A DNA stretch of 24,805 bases from JAUSEW01 sp964414015 (lineage in GTDB: Bacteria > Patescibacteriota > Microgenomatia > Levybacterales > UBA12049): contig CAYPUE010000011.1 in the NCBI GenBank assembly GCA_964414015.1, positions 1 through 24,805 of the forward strand, read 5' to 3'. Of this stretch, positions 1-6,225 are shown one piece after another. Under the pieces are notes generated by a model, which was not told the DNA's origin, did not search any database, and worked only from the letters and a program-made list of their open reading frames with translations. Within the stretch, counting starts at the first letter, position 1; every line of letters starts with the position of its first letter. Both the position numbers and the translations under genes were made by a program.

Positions 1-188
1 AGCCATATCCAGATCCGGATTTAATTATAAGAACTTCTGGTGAACAAAGAACTTCAGGACTGATGATTTGGCAAGCGGCTTACGCGGAATATGTTTTTTT
101 CGATAAACACTTTCCGGATTTAAATGATCAAGATATCGAAACCGCTATCGAGGACTACTCCAAAAGACAAAGAAGGTTTGGAAAATAA
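1..188 (+). CDS. uppS: Undecaprenyl diphosphate synthase (cis-prenyltransferase), C-terminal part
   Basis: The 5' end lies outside the window; reading frame 3 (first full codon at base 3) gives the last 61 residues and a TAA stop. The tail carries the family's signature block: DPDLIIRTSGEQR, then a WQ-x-AY-x-E-x-xF segment and a terminal RQRRFGK. The Asn usual in the LSNF position is Gly here (TSGLMIWQ). UppS adds IPP units in cis to farnesyl diphosphate to make the C55 carrier lipid for cell-wall and glycan assembly in the cytoplasm. It converges on the Nudix-IspH gene with a 46-nt gap in which I see no strong terminator. Identity is secure for the family; the exact chain length made cannot be judged from the tail. 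Confidence 0.92.
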   Translation, partial: PYPDPDLIIRTSGEQRTSGLMIWQAAYAEYVFFDKHFPDLNDQDIETAIEDYSKRQRRFGK

Positions 189-234
189 GCTTAGAATAAA
201 TAAGTGAGAACGCTGGTCTCGAAATAGATAAGAT

Positions 235-1836
235 TTACGACTCCATTTTTACAGGAGCAAAGTGTATTTTGCTTTCATCAACTGTAGAAACTGGGACAAA
301 CTCAGTTGAACCGTTTATCCCAAACCATTGCACCATTTCCCGGAAAGTCTCTTCAGGTACGGATGCTCCGGAAGTCAATCCCACAATTTCTACTCCAGCA
401 AATTGACCTACCTTTAATTCATCAGCGCTATCTATAAAAATTCCTTTGGCACCTGCTTTTATAGCTACGTTTCGCAATTCTTCTGAATTAGAGCTTGTTG
501 GGGAGCCTAAAACAACGACCGCTTGCGCACCCTTTCTAACCATGTCCCAAACTGCATCTTGTCTATTTTGTGTGGCATAACAAATATCTGTGTGAGAGGG
601 ATATCGCAGGTTAGGATATTTTTCCAATAGGGCACTTTTTATTTTCTCTGCTGCATAAACAGGATGAGTAGTTTGACTAAGAAAAGCAACTCTCTGTGGA
701 TCTTTTACTTTATTTCCTATCCCTCGCAGATCTTCTAAATTCTCAACCAATATAATATTCCCTTCTCTCTGGGATTCTCCCAACAAAGCTTCTGCTTCTT
801 GATGTCTTTTTTTGCCAAAATATATTATCGTATAACCTTCTTTTTGGAATCTCACTGCTTCCGTGTGGGTTTTAGTAACCAAAGGGCAAACAGTATCAAT
901 CAATCTATGACCTAAATTTTCTGCAGCTTTACGGACATTGGGAGCTGTACCATGGGCGCCAAGCAGAATAGTTGCTCCTTTCGGAGCTTCTTCAGGATTA
1001 TTAATAAATATTACTCCTTGCTGTCTAAGCTCACCGTTAACAACAGTATTGTGTGCGGGCTCACCCAAAGAATGTATTTTTGCTTGTGGATTTTCAGCTC
1101 TTAATATCCTTATCATTTCTCGATAAGCGTCGATCGATCTGACAACACCGGCACAAAGACCATGAGGTTCCCCTAATAAAACTCTCCTTGGAAATAGGCT
1201 TAACGTTTCTTGTCTGGATGAGATCTTGTCGGTATTAATTGTAAATCTATCCGGCAATGAATCTCTTTCTTGAATAAATCTATCAAAATATATCCCATTG
1301 CCAAATCCCCTTAATATTGGGAATCTTTCATCTCTTTTGGTTAGAGCCTTTTCTATCAGATTGTCTCTCTTAGCTATCTCTAAAAGTTGACGCGAGAAAG
1401 ATCGTAGATTAGGAAGTCCTAATGCCTCTTCGATATTCATCCATCCATGAGGAGACACCTCATTAGTTGCTGGAGTAGGATTAATGTTGGTATCGCACAT
1501 TATGGTTACCAAACTACATGCAAATTGCCAATTATCGGAATTAACTCCTACAATCTTTGGTAGTCCAACTACAGAAAGATTGCCACGAAGAGACTGTATA
1601 TCTTTATTACTACAAAATTCTCCAAGCCCACCTTTAACATTTTCCAAAAGCCCCTCTCCCTCCTTAACCTGTTCTGTGGGAATGGATATATCTCTTGCAT
1701 TTCTTTCTGTACCTTTTTTGGTCATCGATTCTACATTTGTCCATATTTGACCTTGCGGATTAATGATAATTAACCCTATTCCAATATTCGGGCGTTTATC
1801 CAACTCTTGCGATCTTTGCCGCTCTTTAATTACCAT
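235..1836 (-). CDS. ispH: Fusion of a degenerate Nudix-like domain and 4-hydroxy-3-methylbut-2-enyl diphosphate reductase (IspH)
   Basis: A 533-aa protein, about 200 residues longer than ordinary IspH. Residues from about 217 match IspH, the last MEP-pathway enzyme, a 4Fe-4S reductase turning HMBPP into IPP and DMAPP. Its three cluster cysteines are Cys228 (GLCAGV), Cys317 (DTVCPLV) and Cys419 (DICYATQ). The RHQEAE stretch (345-347 HQE) supplies the catalytic His-x-Glu, and SQTT (387-390), SPTSSNS and SGASVPE are also present. Residues about 15-155 look Nudix-like: a G-x-G-L-I-I-I strand and a box-like segment at 53-74. In that box the core REUxEE has become GGLGEF, so hydrolase activity is doubtful. 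It follows the IPK gene by 6 nt, so they are probably co-transcribed. The IspH call is firm; the Nudix assignment is an inference from pattern only. Confidence 0.9.
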   Translation of the reverse strand: MVIKERQRSQELDKRPNIGIGLIIINPQGQIWTNVESMTKKGTERNARDISIPTEQVKEGEGLLENVKGGLGEFCSNKDIQSLRGNLSVVGLPKIVGVNSDNWQFACSLVTIMCDTNINPTPATNEVSPHGWMNIEEALGLPNLRSFSRQLLEIAKRDNLIEKALTKRDERFPILRGFGNGIYFDRFIQERDSLPDRFTINTDKISSRQETLSLFPRRVLLGEPHGLCAGVVRSIDAYREMIRILRAENPQAKIHSLGEPAHNTVVNGELRQQGVIFINNPEEAPKGATILLGAHGTAPNVRKAAENLGHRLIDTVCPLVTKTHTEAVRFQKEGYTIIYFGKKRHQEAEALLGESQREGNIILVENLEDLRGIGNKVKDPQRVAFLSQTTHPVYAAEKIKSALLEKYPNLRYPSHTDICYATQNRQDAVWDMVRKGAQAVVVLGSPTSSNSEELRNVAIKAGAKGIFIDSADELKVGQFAGVEIVGLTSGASVPEETFREMVQWFGINGSTEFVPVSTVDESKIHFAPVKMES

Positions 1837-1842
1837 ATATAT

Positions 1843-2583
1843 TTATCCAACAATTGTTCCTTTAATGTTTATGTCATTTGTAATCCATGTTTTTATTCCT
1901 TTTTCCGCAATAGACAAAGCGTTTTTTATTTTGTGCTTCATTCCGCCCGTCACATCCGCTGTTTTATTTTTAAATATGTAGTTTTTAATTTCCCCCCAAT
2001 TTTTCTTATCTATTGATTGTATCGTTTTCCCTTTATCATCATAGACGCCATTTGTTTCTCCGACCTGAATAATTTTATCTACTCTGAAACCTTTTTTGGA
2101 TAAATAAATTCCTATTTCGTTAAGGGTTTTTTCGCCGGAATAAATAGTGCTCTTCCATTCTTTATCCCAAATGACATCTCCATATACAACAGGCATTAGT
2201 CCTTGATTTAAAACTTCCTCAATAATTTCAAAAAGTTGATCTTTAATTTTGCCTTTATTTGCCAACATCATACTCATAGGTCTTAAGGAAATAGCAGGCA
2301 GTCCCTCGTCAAGAAGAATATCCATAACAATTCTATTGATCTCCATTGCATCTCGCGCTACTTTAGCGATACCCCATTTGCTTTTATAGCCCTTTTTGCC
2401 TCCGAATTCCTTTGCAGAAGTATGACCAAAACTACCGCTGCCGTGAGCAAGAACAATATGTAAATTACCAAATTTTTTAAGTTCTCGCGCTAATCTTCTT
2501 ATGACATCTGGACGAGCTTTGTAAGGTGTATCTTTATCTGTAATTATGGATCCACCAAGCTTTATAAGTATTACTTTTTTCAT
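1843..2583 (-). CDS. Isopentenyl phosphate kinase
   Basis: A 246-aa amino-acid-kinase-fold protein. It starts with KLGGS (8-12), has the IPK-type HGSGSFGH block (47-54) with the expected catalytic His54, a PVVYGDV nucleotide/substrate segment (131-137) and DVTGGM (210-215), which is typical of IPK. These separate it from glutamate 5-kinase and UMP kinase. IPK phosphorylates isopentenyl phosphate (and often dimethylallyl phosphate) with ATP to give the diphosphate. It is best known from archaea and plants and occurs in some bacteria such as Chloroflexi. Here it is first in an operon with Nudix-IspH, under its own promoter. The usual SGD segment reads SGEK (149-152), a small departure. Family call is strong; the natural substrate is inferred. 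Confidence 0.88.
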   Translation of the reverse strand: MKKVILIKLGGSIITDKDTPYKARPDVIRRLARELKKFGNLHIVLAHGSGSFGHTSAKEFGGKKGYKSKWGIAKVARDAMEINRIVMDILLDEGLPAISLRPMSMMLANKGKIKDQLFEIIEEVLNQGLMPVVYGDVIWDKEWKSTIYSGEKTLNEIGIYLSKKGFRVDKIIQVGETNGVYDDKGKTIQSIDKKNWGEIKNYIFKNKTADVTGGMKHKIKNALSIAEKGIKTWITNDINIKGTIVG

Positions 2584-2604
2584 TGCTTTTGCACTACGGC
2601 AACT

Positions 2605-2624
2605 ATCTGCATTATAATGCAGAT
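2605..2624 (-). promoter_or_regulatory. Perfect 20-bp palindrome over the -10 box of the IPK promoter (possible operator)
   Basis: The bases ATCTGCATTATAATGCAGAT read the same on both strands. The centre contains the -10 hexamer of the promoter described at 2611-2639. A dimeric repressor bound here would cover the -10. It lies in the 67-nt gap between the cupin stop and the IPK start and has no T-run, so a terminator is unlikely. Confidence 0.6.
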
Positions 2625-2639
2625 CGCTTGATTTATCAA
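2611..2639 (-). promoter_or_regulatory. Sigma-70 type promoter for the IPK / Nudix-IspH operon
   Basis: On the minus strand TTGATA (2639-2634), a 17-nt spacer and TATAAT (2616-2611). The -35 matches consensus at 5 of 6 positions and the -10 at 6 of 6. The IPK ATG is 27 nt past the -10, so the leader would be about 20 nt. Confidence 0.75.
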
Positions 2640-2650
2640 CCTATAGTTAA

Positions 2651-3199
2651 TTATTTTGACCTTGGGATGTGTACTTCTTCATCAGGAATTCCCGCAGAAT
2701 TTTGAAGAATAATAACATTTATAGAGGCGTTATTCCCCTGTTGCACTTGATGGAAATGACCTGGATCAACTATAAATGAACCGTTTGCTTCGGAAATTTC
2801 ATACTGTTTGCCATCAACAAGTAGACCCAGAATTCCTCCTATTGGAGCATAAATCTCGCTAATTTTAGGTTTATATATAGGATCGTGCGTGTGCTCTGTT
2901 GATTTCCCGTTTTCTGGTATATAGGAAACATATATGCGATGGTTTCCTACTTTTTGCTCAAGAAAATATAATGCCTGAGATCCTTTATGCATCTTTGGTG
3001 TTTCAAGAAATTGCAATTCTTGCATATTAACCATTATTCCATGGTCACGAAGTTTCCCGTGCGCCTTTATCCCAAAATCAAAACCAAACTTTTCCATTAC
3101 ATCCCTAGAGGTTACTAACCTTCTGTCTGGAATGGATATTTCAGAAGAACCTGGCTTAAGACCTAAGTGTCGACCTAAATTGCTAGCTACTTCAACCAT
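2651..3199 (-). CDS. Cupin-domain protein
   Basis: A 182-aa soluble protein with one cupin domain in the C-terminal half. Motif 1 is seen as EHTH (102-105), Glu115 and GG (121-122). Motif 2 is DPGHFHQ (145-151) with a nearby Asn. The two histidines of HTH, Glu115 and His148/His150 could bind one metal ion. The N-terminal 90 residues have no motif I recognise. Single-domain cupins include sugar isomerases, dioxygenases and small-molecule sensors, so the reaction cannot be named. A TATAAT box lies so close to the ATG that the mRNA would be leaderless. Its neighbours are the IPK operon downstream and the glycosyltransferase/phospholipase-like pair upstream. Confidence 0.75.
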   Translation of the reverse strand: MVEVASNLGRHLGLKPGSSEISIPDRRLVTSRDVMEKFGFDFGIKAHGKLRDHGIMVNMQELQFLETPKMHKGSQALYFLEQKVGNHRIYVSYIPENGKSTEHTHDPIYKPKISEIYAPIGGILGLLVDGKQYEISEANGSFIVDPGHFHQVQQGNNASINVIILQNSAGIPDEEVHIPRSK

Positions 3200-3205
3200 C
3201 TAGAT

Positions 3206-3211
3206 ATTATA
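3206..3211 (-). promoter_or_regulatory. -10 box placing the cupin mRNA start at its ATG (leaderless)
   Basis: TATAAT on the minus strand ends 6 nt before the cupin ATG (3199-3197). Transcription starting about 7 nt downstream would begin at or next to the start codon. No good -35 is visible 17 nt upstream and no Shine-Dalgarno fits. Confidence 0.5.
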
Positions 3212-3212
3212 C

Positions 3213-3238
3213 AAAAATTACCCGAGTTTTGCTCAGGT
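3213..3238 (-). terminator. Rho-independent terminator after the glycosyltransferase / phospholipase-like operon, or attenuator before the cupin gene
   Basis: As minus-strand RNA: stem ACCUGAG / CUCGGGU (7 pairs, one U-G), loop CAAAA, then AAUUUUU. It sits 65 nt after the end of the phospholipase-like gene and just upstream of the cupin -10 box. If the bipartite motif at 3257-3286 is a promoter, the hairpin would lie in its transcript. Confidence 0.6.
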
Positions 3239-3256
3239 TTATATGTCCTCCTTCTA

Positions 3257-3286
3257 TATAGTCGTAAAATCTCCCAAAATCATTCG
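3257..3286 (-). promoter_or_regulatory. Bipartite 30-nt motif, copy 2 (candidate ECF sigma promoter)
   Basis: Minus strand: CGAATGATTTT, 8 variable bases, TTACGACTATA. Both 11-nt blocks and the 8-nt spacing are identical to copy 1 at 5048-5077. Counted as GAATGA-N15-CGACTA it has the geometry of ECF sigma promoters. An AGGAGG follows, but no ATG, GTG or TTG at a usual distance. Confidence 0.55.
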
Positions 3287-3302
3287 CAGCAATAAATTAA
3301 AG

Positions 3303-4028
3303 TTAAAAGCCTATCTTTTTATAACCTTTTTTCAAAGAATAATTTATAAAATCTTTGTAAGTATGACCAACCAATGTAATCGAGAGATTAAATAATTCTA
3401 TTTTTTGGTCAACACCTATTTTTTGAAGGGATAAGTTTTTTTCTAAATCTTCCCAAAACGCTATCAGACCTTTTAGGCTTTCTAGGTTGGATTTGCTGAT
3501 TAATTCAAAATATTCAACTAAAGCATACTTAAATTTTGTTTTATTCTTCGCAAAGTATAAACTTAATGGATCTGAAATAGAATTTATATCCACCTGCTGT
3601 ATTGTATTCTTTATTTTAAATCCCAACTGAGGATGTTCTTGCAGTAAGAACATGTCAACAGCGCTTTCGAGATAATTATGGGCAATTCTTTTTGCCGTTT
3701 CTTTATCCACCTCATAATACTTGTAAATAAGTTGCGATAATCTTTCATTATTTTGATAAGCATATCCAGTATTTCCATTATAATTATTGTGTGAAAAATC
3801 ATCCAATATACAATGCAAAAATACTCCTTTATAAAGACCCGTCAATAGGGGAGCTTTGCTTTCTACGAATTTACAAAATTTACTAACATTTTCTCTTCCA
3901 TGTAGGCCATTTTCCCATCCAATTATTTTAGTAATCGCAATATCAGGAATAATGCTACCGACTAAAATCAATGGACTATCGGGAATATAAAGCGTTGATG
4001 CAAAATAAGCATGGGCGTTATGTAACAT
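3303..4028 (-). CDS. Zinc-dependent phospholipase C/D-like metalloprotein
   Basis: A 241-aa, mainly helical protein with the spaced His/Asp set of the bacterial zinc-dependent phospholipase C/D-like family: HNAHAYFA (3-10), GSIIPDI (24-30), His43, FLHCILDDFSH (70-80) and HNYLESAVD (117-125). These could bind a tri-zinc centre as in P1 nuclease and phospholipase C. I chose the ATG at 4028, 7 nt after the glycosyltransferase stop with AGGTAG in front. The longer frame to 4121 would overlap that gene by 86 nt. No signal peptide is visible, unlike secreted phospholipases, so it probably works in the cytoplasm. The substrate is unknown; the pairing with a glycosyltransferase suggests a phospho-lipid or phospho-sugar. 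Confidence 0.72.
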   Translation of the reverse strand: MLHNAHAYFASTLYIPDSPLILVGSIIPDIAITKIIGWENGLHGRENVSKFCKFVESKAPLLTGLYKGVFLHCILDDFSHNNYNGNTGYAYQNNERLSQLIYKYYEVDKETAKRIAHNYLESAVDMFLLQEHPQLGFKIKNTIQQVDINSISDPLSLYFAKNKTKFKYALVEYFELISKSNLESLKGLIAFWEDLEKNLSLQKIGVDQKIELFNLSITLVGHTYKDFINYSLKKGYKKIGF

Positions 4029-4035
4029 ACAAATT

Positions 4036-5016
4036 CTACCTGTAGACCTCTTTCCGTGTACTAAAGGGGGTCTCACCGCTAAATGTTTTTGCTCTATGCT
4101 CTGCGGGGATTTCTGCAGCATATGCTATTCCGTGTTTTTGGAAATGAATGACGGTATCTTCTCCAAGAGGAAAAAGATCGATATCAAATTGATCTTTTTC
4201 CTTTCTTAAACTCTCAGTTAATGTCTCTATGGCATTCACAACATGAGCTTGCCCTCGCATTTTTAATTCATCTCGATAAAACAAAAAAGCGTCAAAATTT
4301 TCTAACCATTTCGATCTTAAGGTATGAGGATCTCTAGGTCGCGAGAAAGCCAAAGGAACTTCGCCCACAAACGCTCCCCCTAAATAAGCAACAACGAGTT
4401 GTTCTGCTTCCAATCCATAATTACTTGAACGACTTTTATCTATAAATCTTTTAGCATATTCCTTCGTGTATCCCCTTGCGCCTGAAACCCAGTCTCGAAT
4501 ATTAAAACCAAATTGTCTTGCCACAGCCCCAAAAAAGATAAGAAGAGATTGTCTATATATAATAGAATCGGGATTTGGACTAGTAATTAATCTATTTGAA
4601 TACCTATCGCCAATTAATAAAACAGGTTTCGTGGCGTCTCCTTGAGCAACCTCTTGTAATTTTGTTATAAAATGAGGAATATCAACATAAGACTGATCGC
4701 CATCTCCATCATATTGAACAATAAATTCTGGATTAACAGTACTATCTTCTAAGAGAACTTTAAGTCCATACCTAACTGCGAACGCTTTTCCATTATTTGT
4801 AGAGAGTTGGACTAATCGATTCGTAAAACTCATAAAATCTTCTGGATTCAATCTACTCCCATCATCTACTATCGCTAGGTTAAGTCCTGTTAAATTCTTA
4901 GCATTTATGGCAAACTCCTTAAATTTACTTACTGCGTTAGGATAAATAGGAAAACCTGGATTACTATAAAAAGGGATTAATAACCACTTGTTTCCCTCTG
5001 CTCTTGCTTGATTCAT
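4036..5016 (-). CDS. Family 2 glycosyltransferase
   Basis: A 326-aa GT-A fold protein. VDDGS (50-54) binds the nucleotide sugar. NNGKAFAVRYGL (74-85) and QYDGDGDQ (101-108, a DxD-type metal site), GDRY (136-139) and VSGARGYT (177-184) follow in the order seen in dolichyl/polyprenyl-phosphate mannosyltransferase relatives. There is no membrane segment, so it is cytosolic or peripheral. It is first of a two-gene operon with the phospholipase-like gene. A bipartite ECF-like motif lies 32-61 nt upstream, followed by AGAGG. Between them and the ATG lies a three-codon frame (ATG TTG TTT TAA). A role in lipid-linked sugar transfer fits the isoprenoid genes around it, but acceptor and sugar are unknown. 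Confidence 0.85.
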   Translation of the reverse strand: MNQARAEGNKWLLIPFYSNPGFPIYPNAVSKFKEFAINAKNLTGLNLAIVDDGSRLNPEDFMSFTNRLVQLSTNNGKAFAVRYGLKVLLEDSTVNPEFIVQYDGDGDQSYVDIPHFITKLQEVAQGDATKPVLLIGDRYSNRLITSPNPDSIIYRQSLLIFFGAVARQFGFNIRDWVSGARGYTKEYAKRFIDKSRSSNYGLEAEQLVVAYLGGAFVGEVPLAFSRPRDPHTLRSKWLENFDAFLFYRDELKMRGQAHVVNAIETLTESLRKEKDQFDIDLFPLGEDTVIHFQKHGIAYAAEIPAEHRAKTFSGETPFSTRKEVYR

Positions 5017-5047
5017 ATTGTTAAAACAACATGTTTACCTCTAGATC

Positions 5048-5077
5048 TATAGTCGTAACTGTCCGGAAAATCATTCG
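5048..5077 (-). promoter_or_regulatory. Bipartite 30-nt motif, copy 1 (candidate ECF sigma promoter of the glycosyltransferase operon)
   Basis: Minus strand: CGAATGATTTT, 8 variable bases, TTACGACTATA, matching copy 2 at 3257-3286 block for block. It lies in the 101-nt divergent gap between the glycosyltransferase and the ECF sigma gene. Its minus-strand reading direction points to the glycosyltransferase. Confidence 0.58.
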
Positions 5078-5102
5078 AAAGTGTATTTTTGACAATAAAA
5101 TC

Positions 5103-5111
5103 TGGTATAAT
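5103..5111 (+). promoter_or_regulatory. Extended -10 promoter of the ECF sigma operon (leaderless start)
   Basis: TGGTATAAT fits the extended -10 form TGnTATAAT exactly. The box ends 6 nt before the sigma-factor ATG at 5118, so the transcript should begin at the start codon. A TTGACA at 5089-5094 is only 11 nt from the -10 and so probably not the -35. Confidence 0.65.
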
Positions 5112-5117
5112 CTCCCT

Positions 5118-5687
5118 ATGTCTCTTTCTTTTATAAAACGTATTCTTTCGGGAGATAGTAAGGCAGTAATAGAGTTTTATAAATCTTATTCGCCAAAGAT
5201 TTTATCCTATCTTTTGAAAAGGCTTGCCAGACATGAAGATGCAGAGGATTTAACCAATGATGTTTTCTTGGAAGCAATCGATTCGTTATCCTTTTTAAGA
5301 AGGGAGGAAAGCGTTTTGGCTTGGCTTTATAGAATTGCTCATAATAAAACCGTTGATTTCTATCGCAAACAAAAAATTAAATCTATACTTTTATCTCAAA
5401 TGCCTTTTTTGCAAATTGCTGCAAGCGAAATAAATCAACCGGAATTTCAGTTTGAAAAAAATAAAATTCGTGACAGAATTGAATTATCTCTTCAGAGTCT
5501 ATCACTTAGCTACCAAAAAATTCTGAAACTTCATTATGAAGATAACGTTCCGGTAAAAGAACTTGCAGTAGAATTAAAGTTATCATTTAAAGCTGCAGAA
5601 TCTCTTCTTTTTAGAGCTCGTCAAAGCTTTAAACTCGCCTATGTCCGCGCAGAAGTATCGAAGATGGTGAGCGAAGTCGAACCATGA
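5118..5687 (+). CDS. ECF-type RNA polymerase sigma factor
   Basis: A 189-aa sigma-70 family protein with only regions 2 and 4. Region 2 covers about residues 17-90: the core-binding helix with EDAEDLTNDVFLEAI (40-54) and the -10 reading segment AWLYRIAHNKTVDFYRK (68-84). Region 4 covers about 124-175, with a helix-turn-helix at VKELAVELKLSFKAAESLLFRAR. The ATG at 5118 (MSLSF) is preferred over the upstream start at 5031, which would put the promoter inside the gene. It is first of four overlapping genes that end with idi. Two copies of a bipartite motif nearby may be its targets. The paired small membrane proteins may control it, as anti-sigma factors do; that is an inference. Confidence 0.87.
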   Translation: MSLSFIKRILSGDSKAVIEFYKSYSPKILSYLLKRLARHEDAEDLTNDVFLEAIDSLSFLRREESVLAWLYRIAHNKTVDFYRKQKIKSILLSQMPFLQIAASEINQPEFQFEKNKIRDRIELSLQSLSLSYQKILKLHYEDNVPVKELAVELKLSFKAAESLLFRARQSFKLAYVRAEVSKMVSEVEP

Positions 5688-5911
5688 ACGAACACGAATT
5701 CCTTAAGACTTTAGAAGAAAGAGCACAAGAGCAGGAAAAAATTCTAAAAAAGATGTTTCTGCCTAAAGTATTTATTTCTGTAAGCTCTTGGCTAGGAAAT
5801 CATCCTTGGCGAATTTTAATTCCTTTTTCTATTATTCTTACTTTAATTCTGCATTTCATTTTGGGGAAAAATTACAGTGAATTTATTTTGAAAATTTTTG
5901 GAAAATTATGA
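5684..5911 (+). CDS. Small single-span membrane protein, possible anti-sigma factor
   Basis: A 75-aa protein. Residues 1-40 are charged and glutamate/lysine-rich, likely cytoplasmic. Residues about 43-62 form one hydrophobic segment (IPFSIILTLILHFILG). The start overlaps the sigma-factor stop by 4 nt (ATGA), implying translational coupling. A short membrane protein co-translated with an ECF sigma factor is the usual place for an anti-sigma factor, but no zinc-binding anti-sigma motif is visible and I do not recognise the sequence. Confidence 0.65.
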   Translation: MNEHEFLKTLEERAQEQEKILKKMFLPKVFISVSSWLGNHPWRILIPFSIILTLILHFILGKNYSEFILKIFGKL

Positions 5912-6225
5912 AGAAAAGTACATTTTTAATTTTTAGCGCATACATTTTTACAAAAACTCTTCTTGGCCTTATATTCCATCCATTTATTACCGTGAGACAA
6001 GTTACGAGACGTCCTGTCCTTTTGCCCGTAATCTTCTCTCCTTTCGTTGGACTTATTATTTTATTTATATTTGGGAGAGTCGGAGCATTTCTGATAAATA
6101 CGTATGGATTAAGAAGAGAAGCTATTTCCTTATTCCTTAGTACTGTTCTTATTTCAGTTATGCTTTGGCAAATTTTGTTAATTTATTTGCTGATAAGTTT
6201 TCTGTTTGCATTATGGAAAAAGTAG
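5908..6225 (+). CDS. Small multi-span membrane protein of unknown function
   Basis: A 105-aa very hydrophobic protein. I see two clear membrane stretches (about 36-64 and 74-102) and a weaker one at 5-25, separated by a basic patch (VRQVTRRP). It overlaps the preceding gene by 4 nt (ATGA) and the idi start by 13 nt, so it belongs to the sigma-factor operon. It resembles the Yip1-like or permease-fragment style of small membrane proteins only in composition; no family is claimed. Confidence 0.6.
   Translation: MKKSTFLIFSAYIFTKTLLGLIFHPFITVRQVTRRPVLLPVIFSPFVGLIILFIFGRVGAFLINTYGLRREAISLFLSTVLISVMLWQILLIYLLISFLFALWKK

Noticed and set aside
226..236. Third copy of the ECF-like motif (TTACGACT)
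   Set aside because: Only the second block matches, the first block is at the wrong distance, and it lies over the ispH stop codon.
4029..4121. Longer N-terminus for the phospholipase-like protein
   Set aside because: It would overlap the glycosyltransferase by 86 nt and adds residues unrelated to the family; the ATG at 4028 has a plausible Shine-Dalgarno.
5089..5111. TTGACA followed by TATAAT as a classical promoter for the sigma gene
   Set aside because: The spacer is only 11 nt. The extended -10 (TGG before TATAAT) explains the promoter better.
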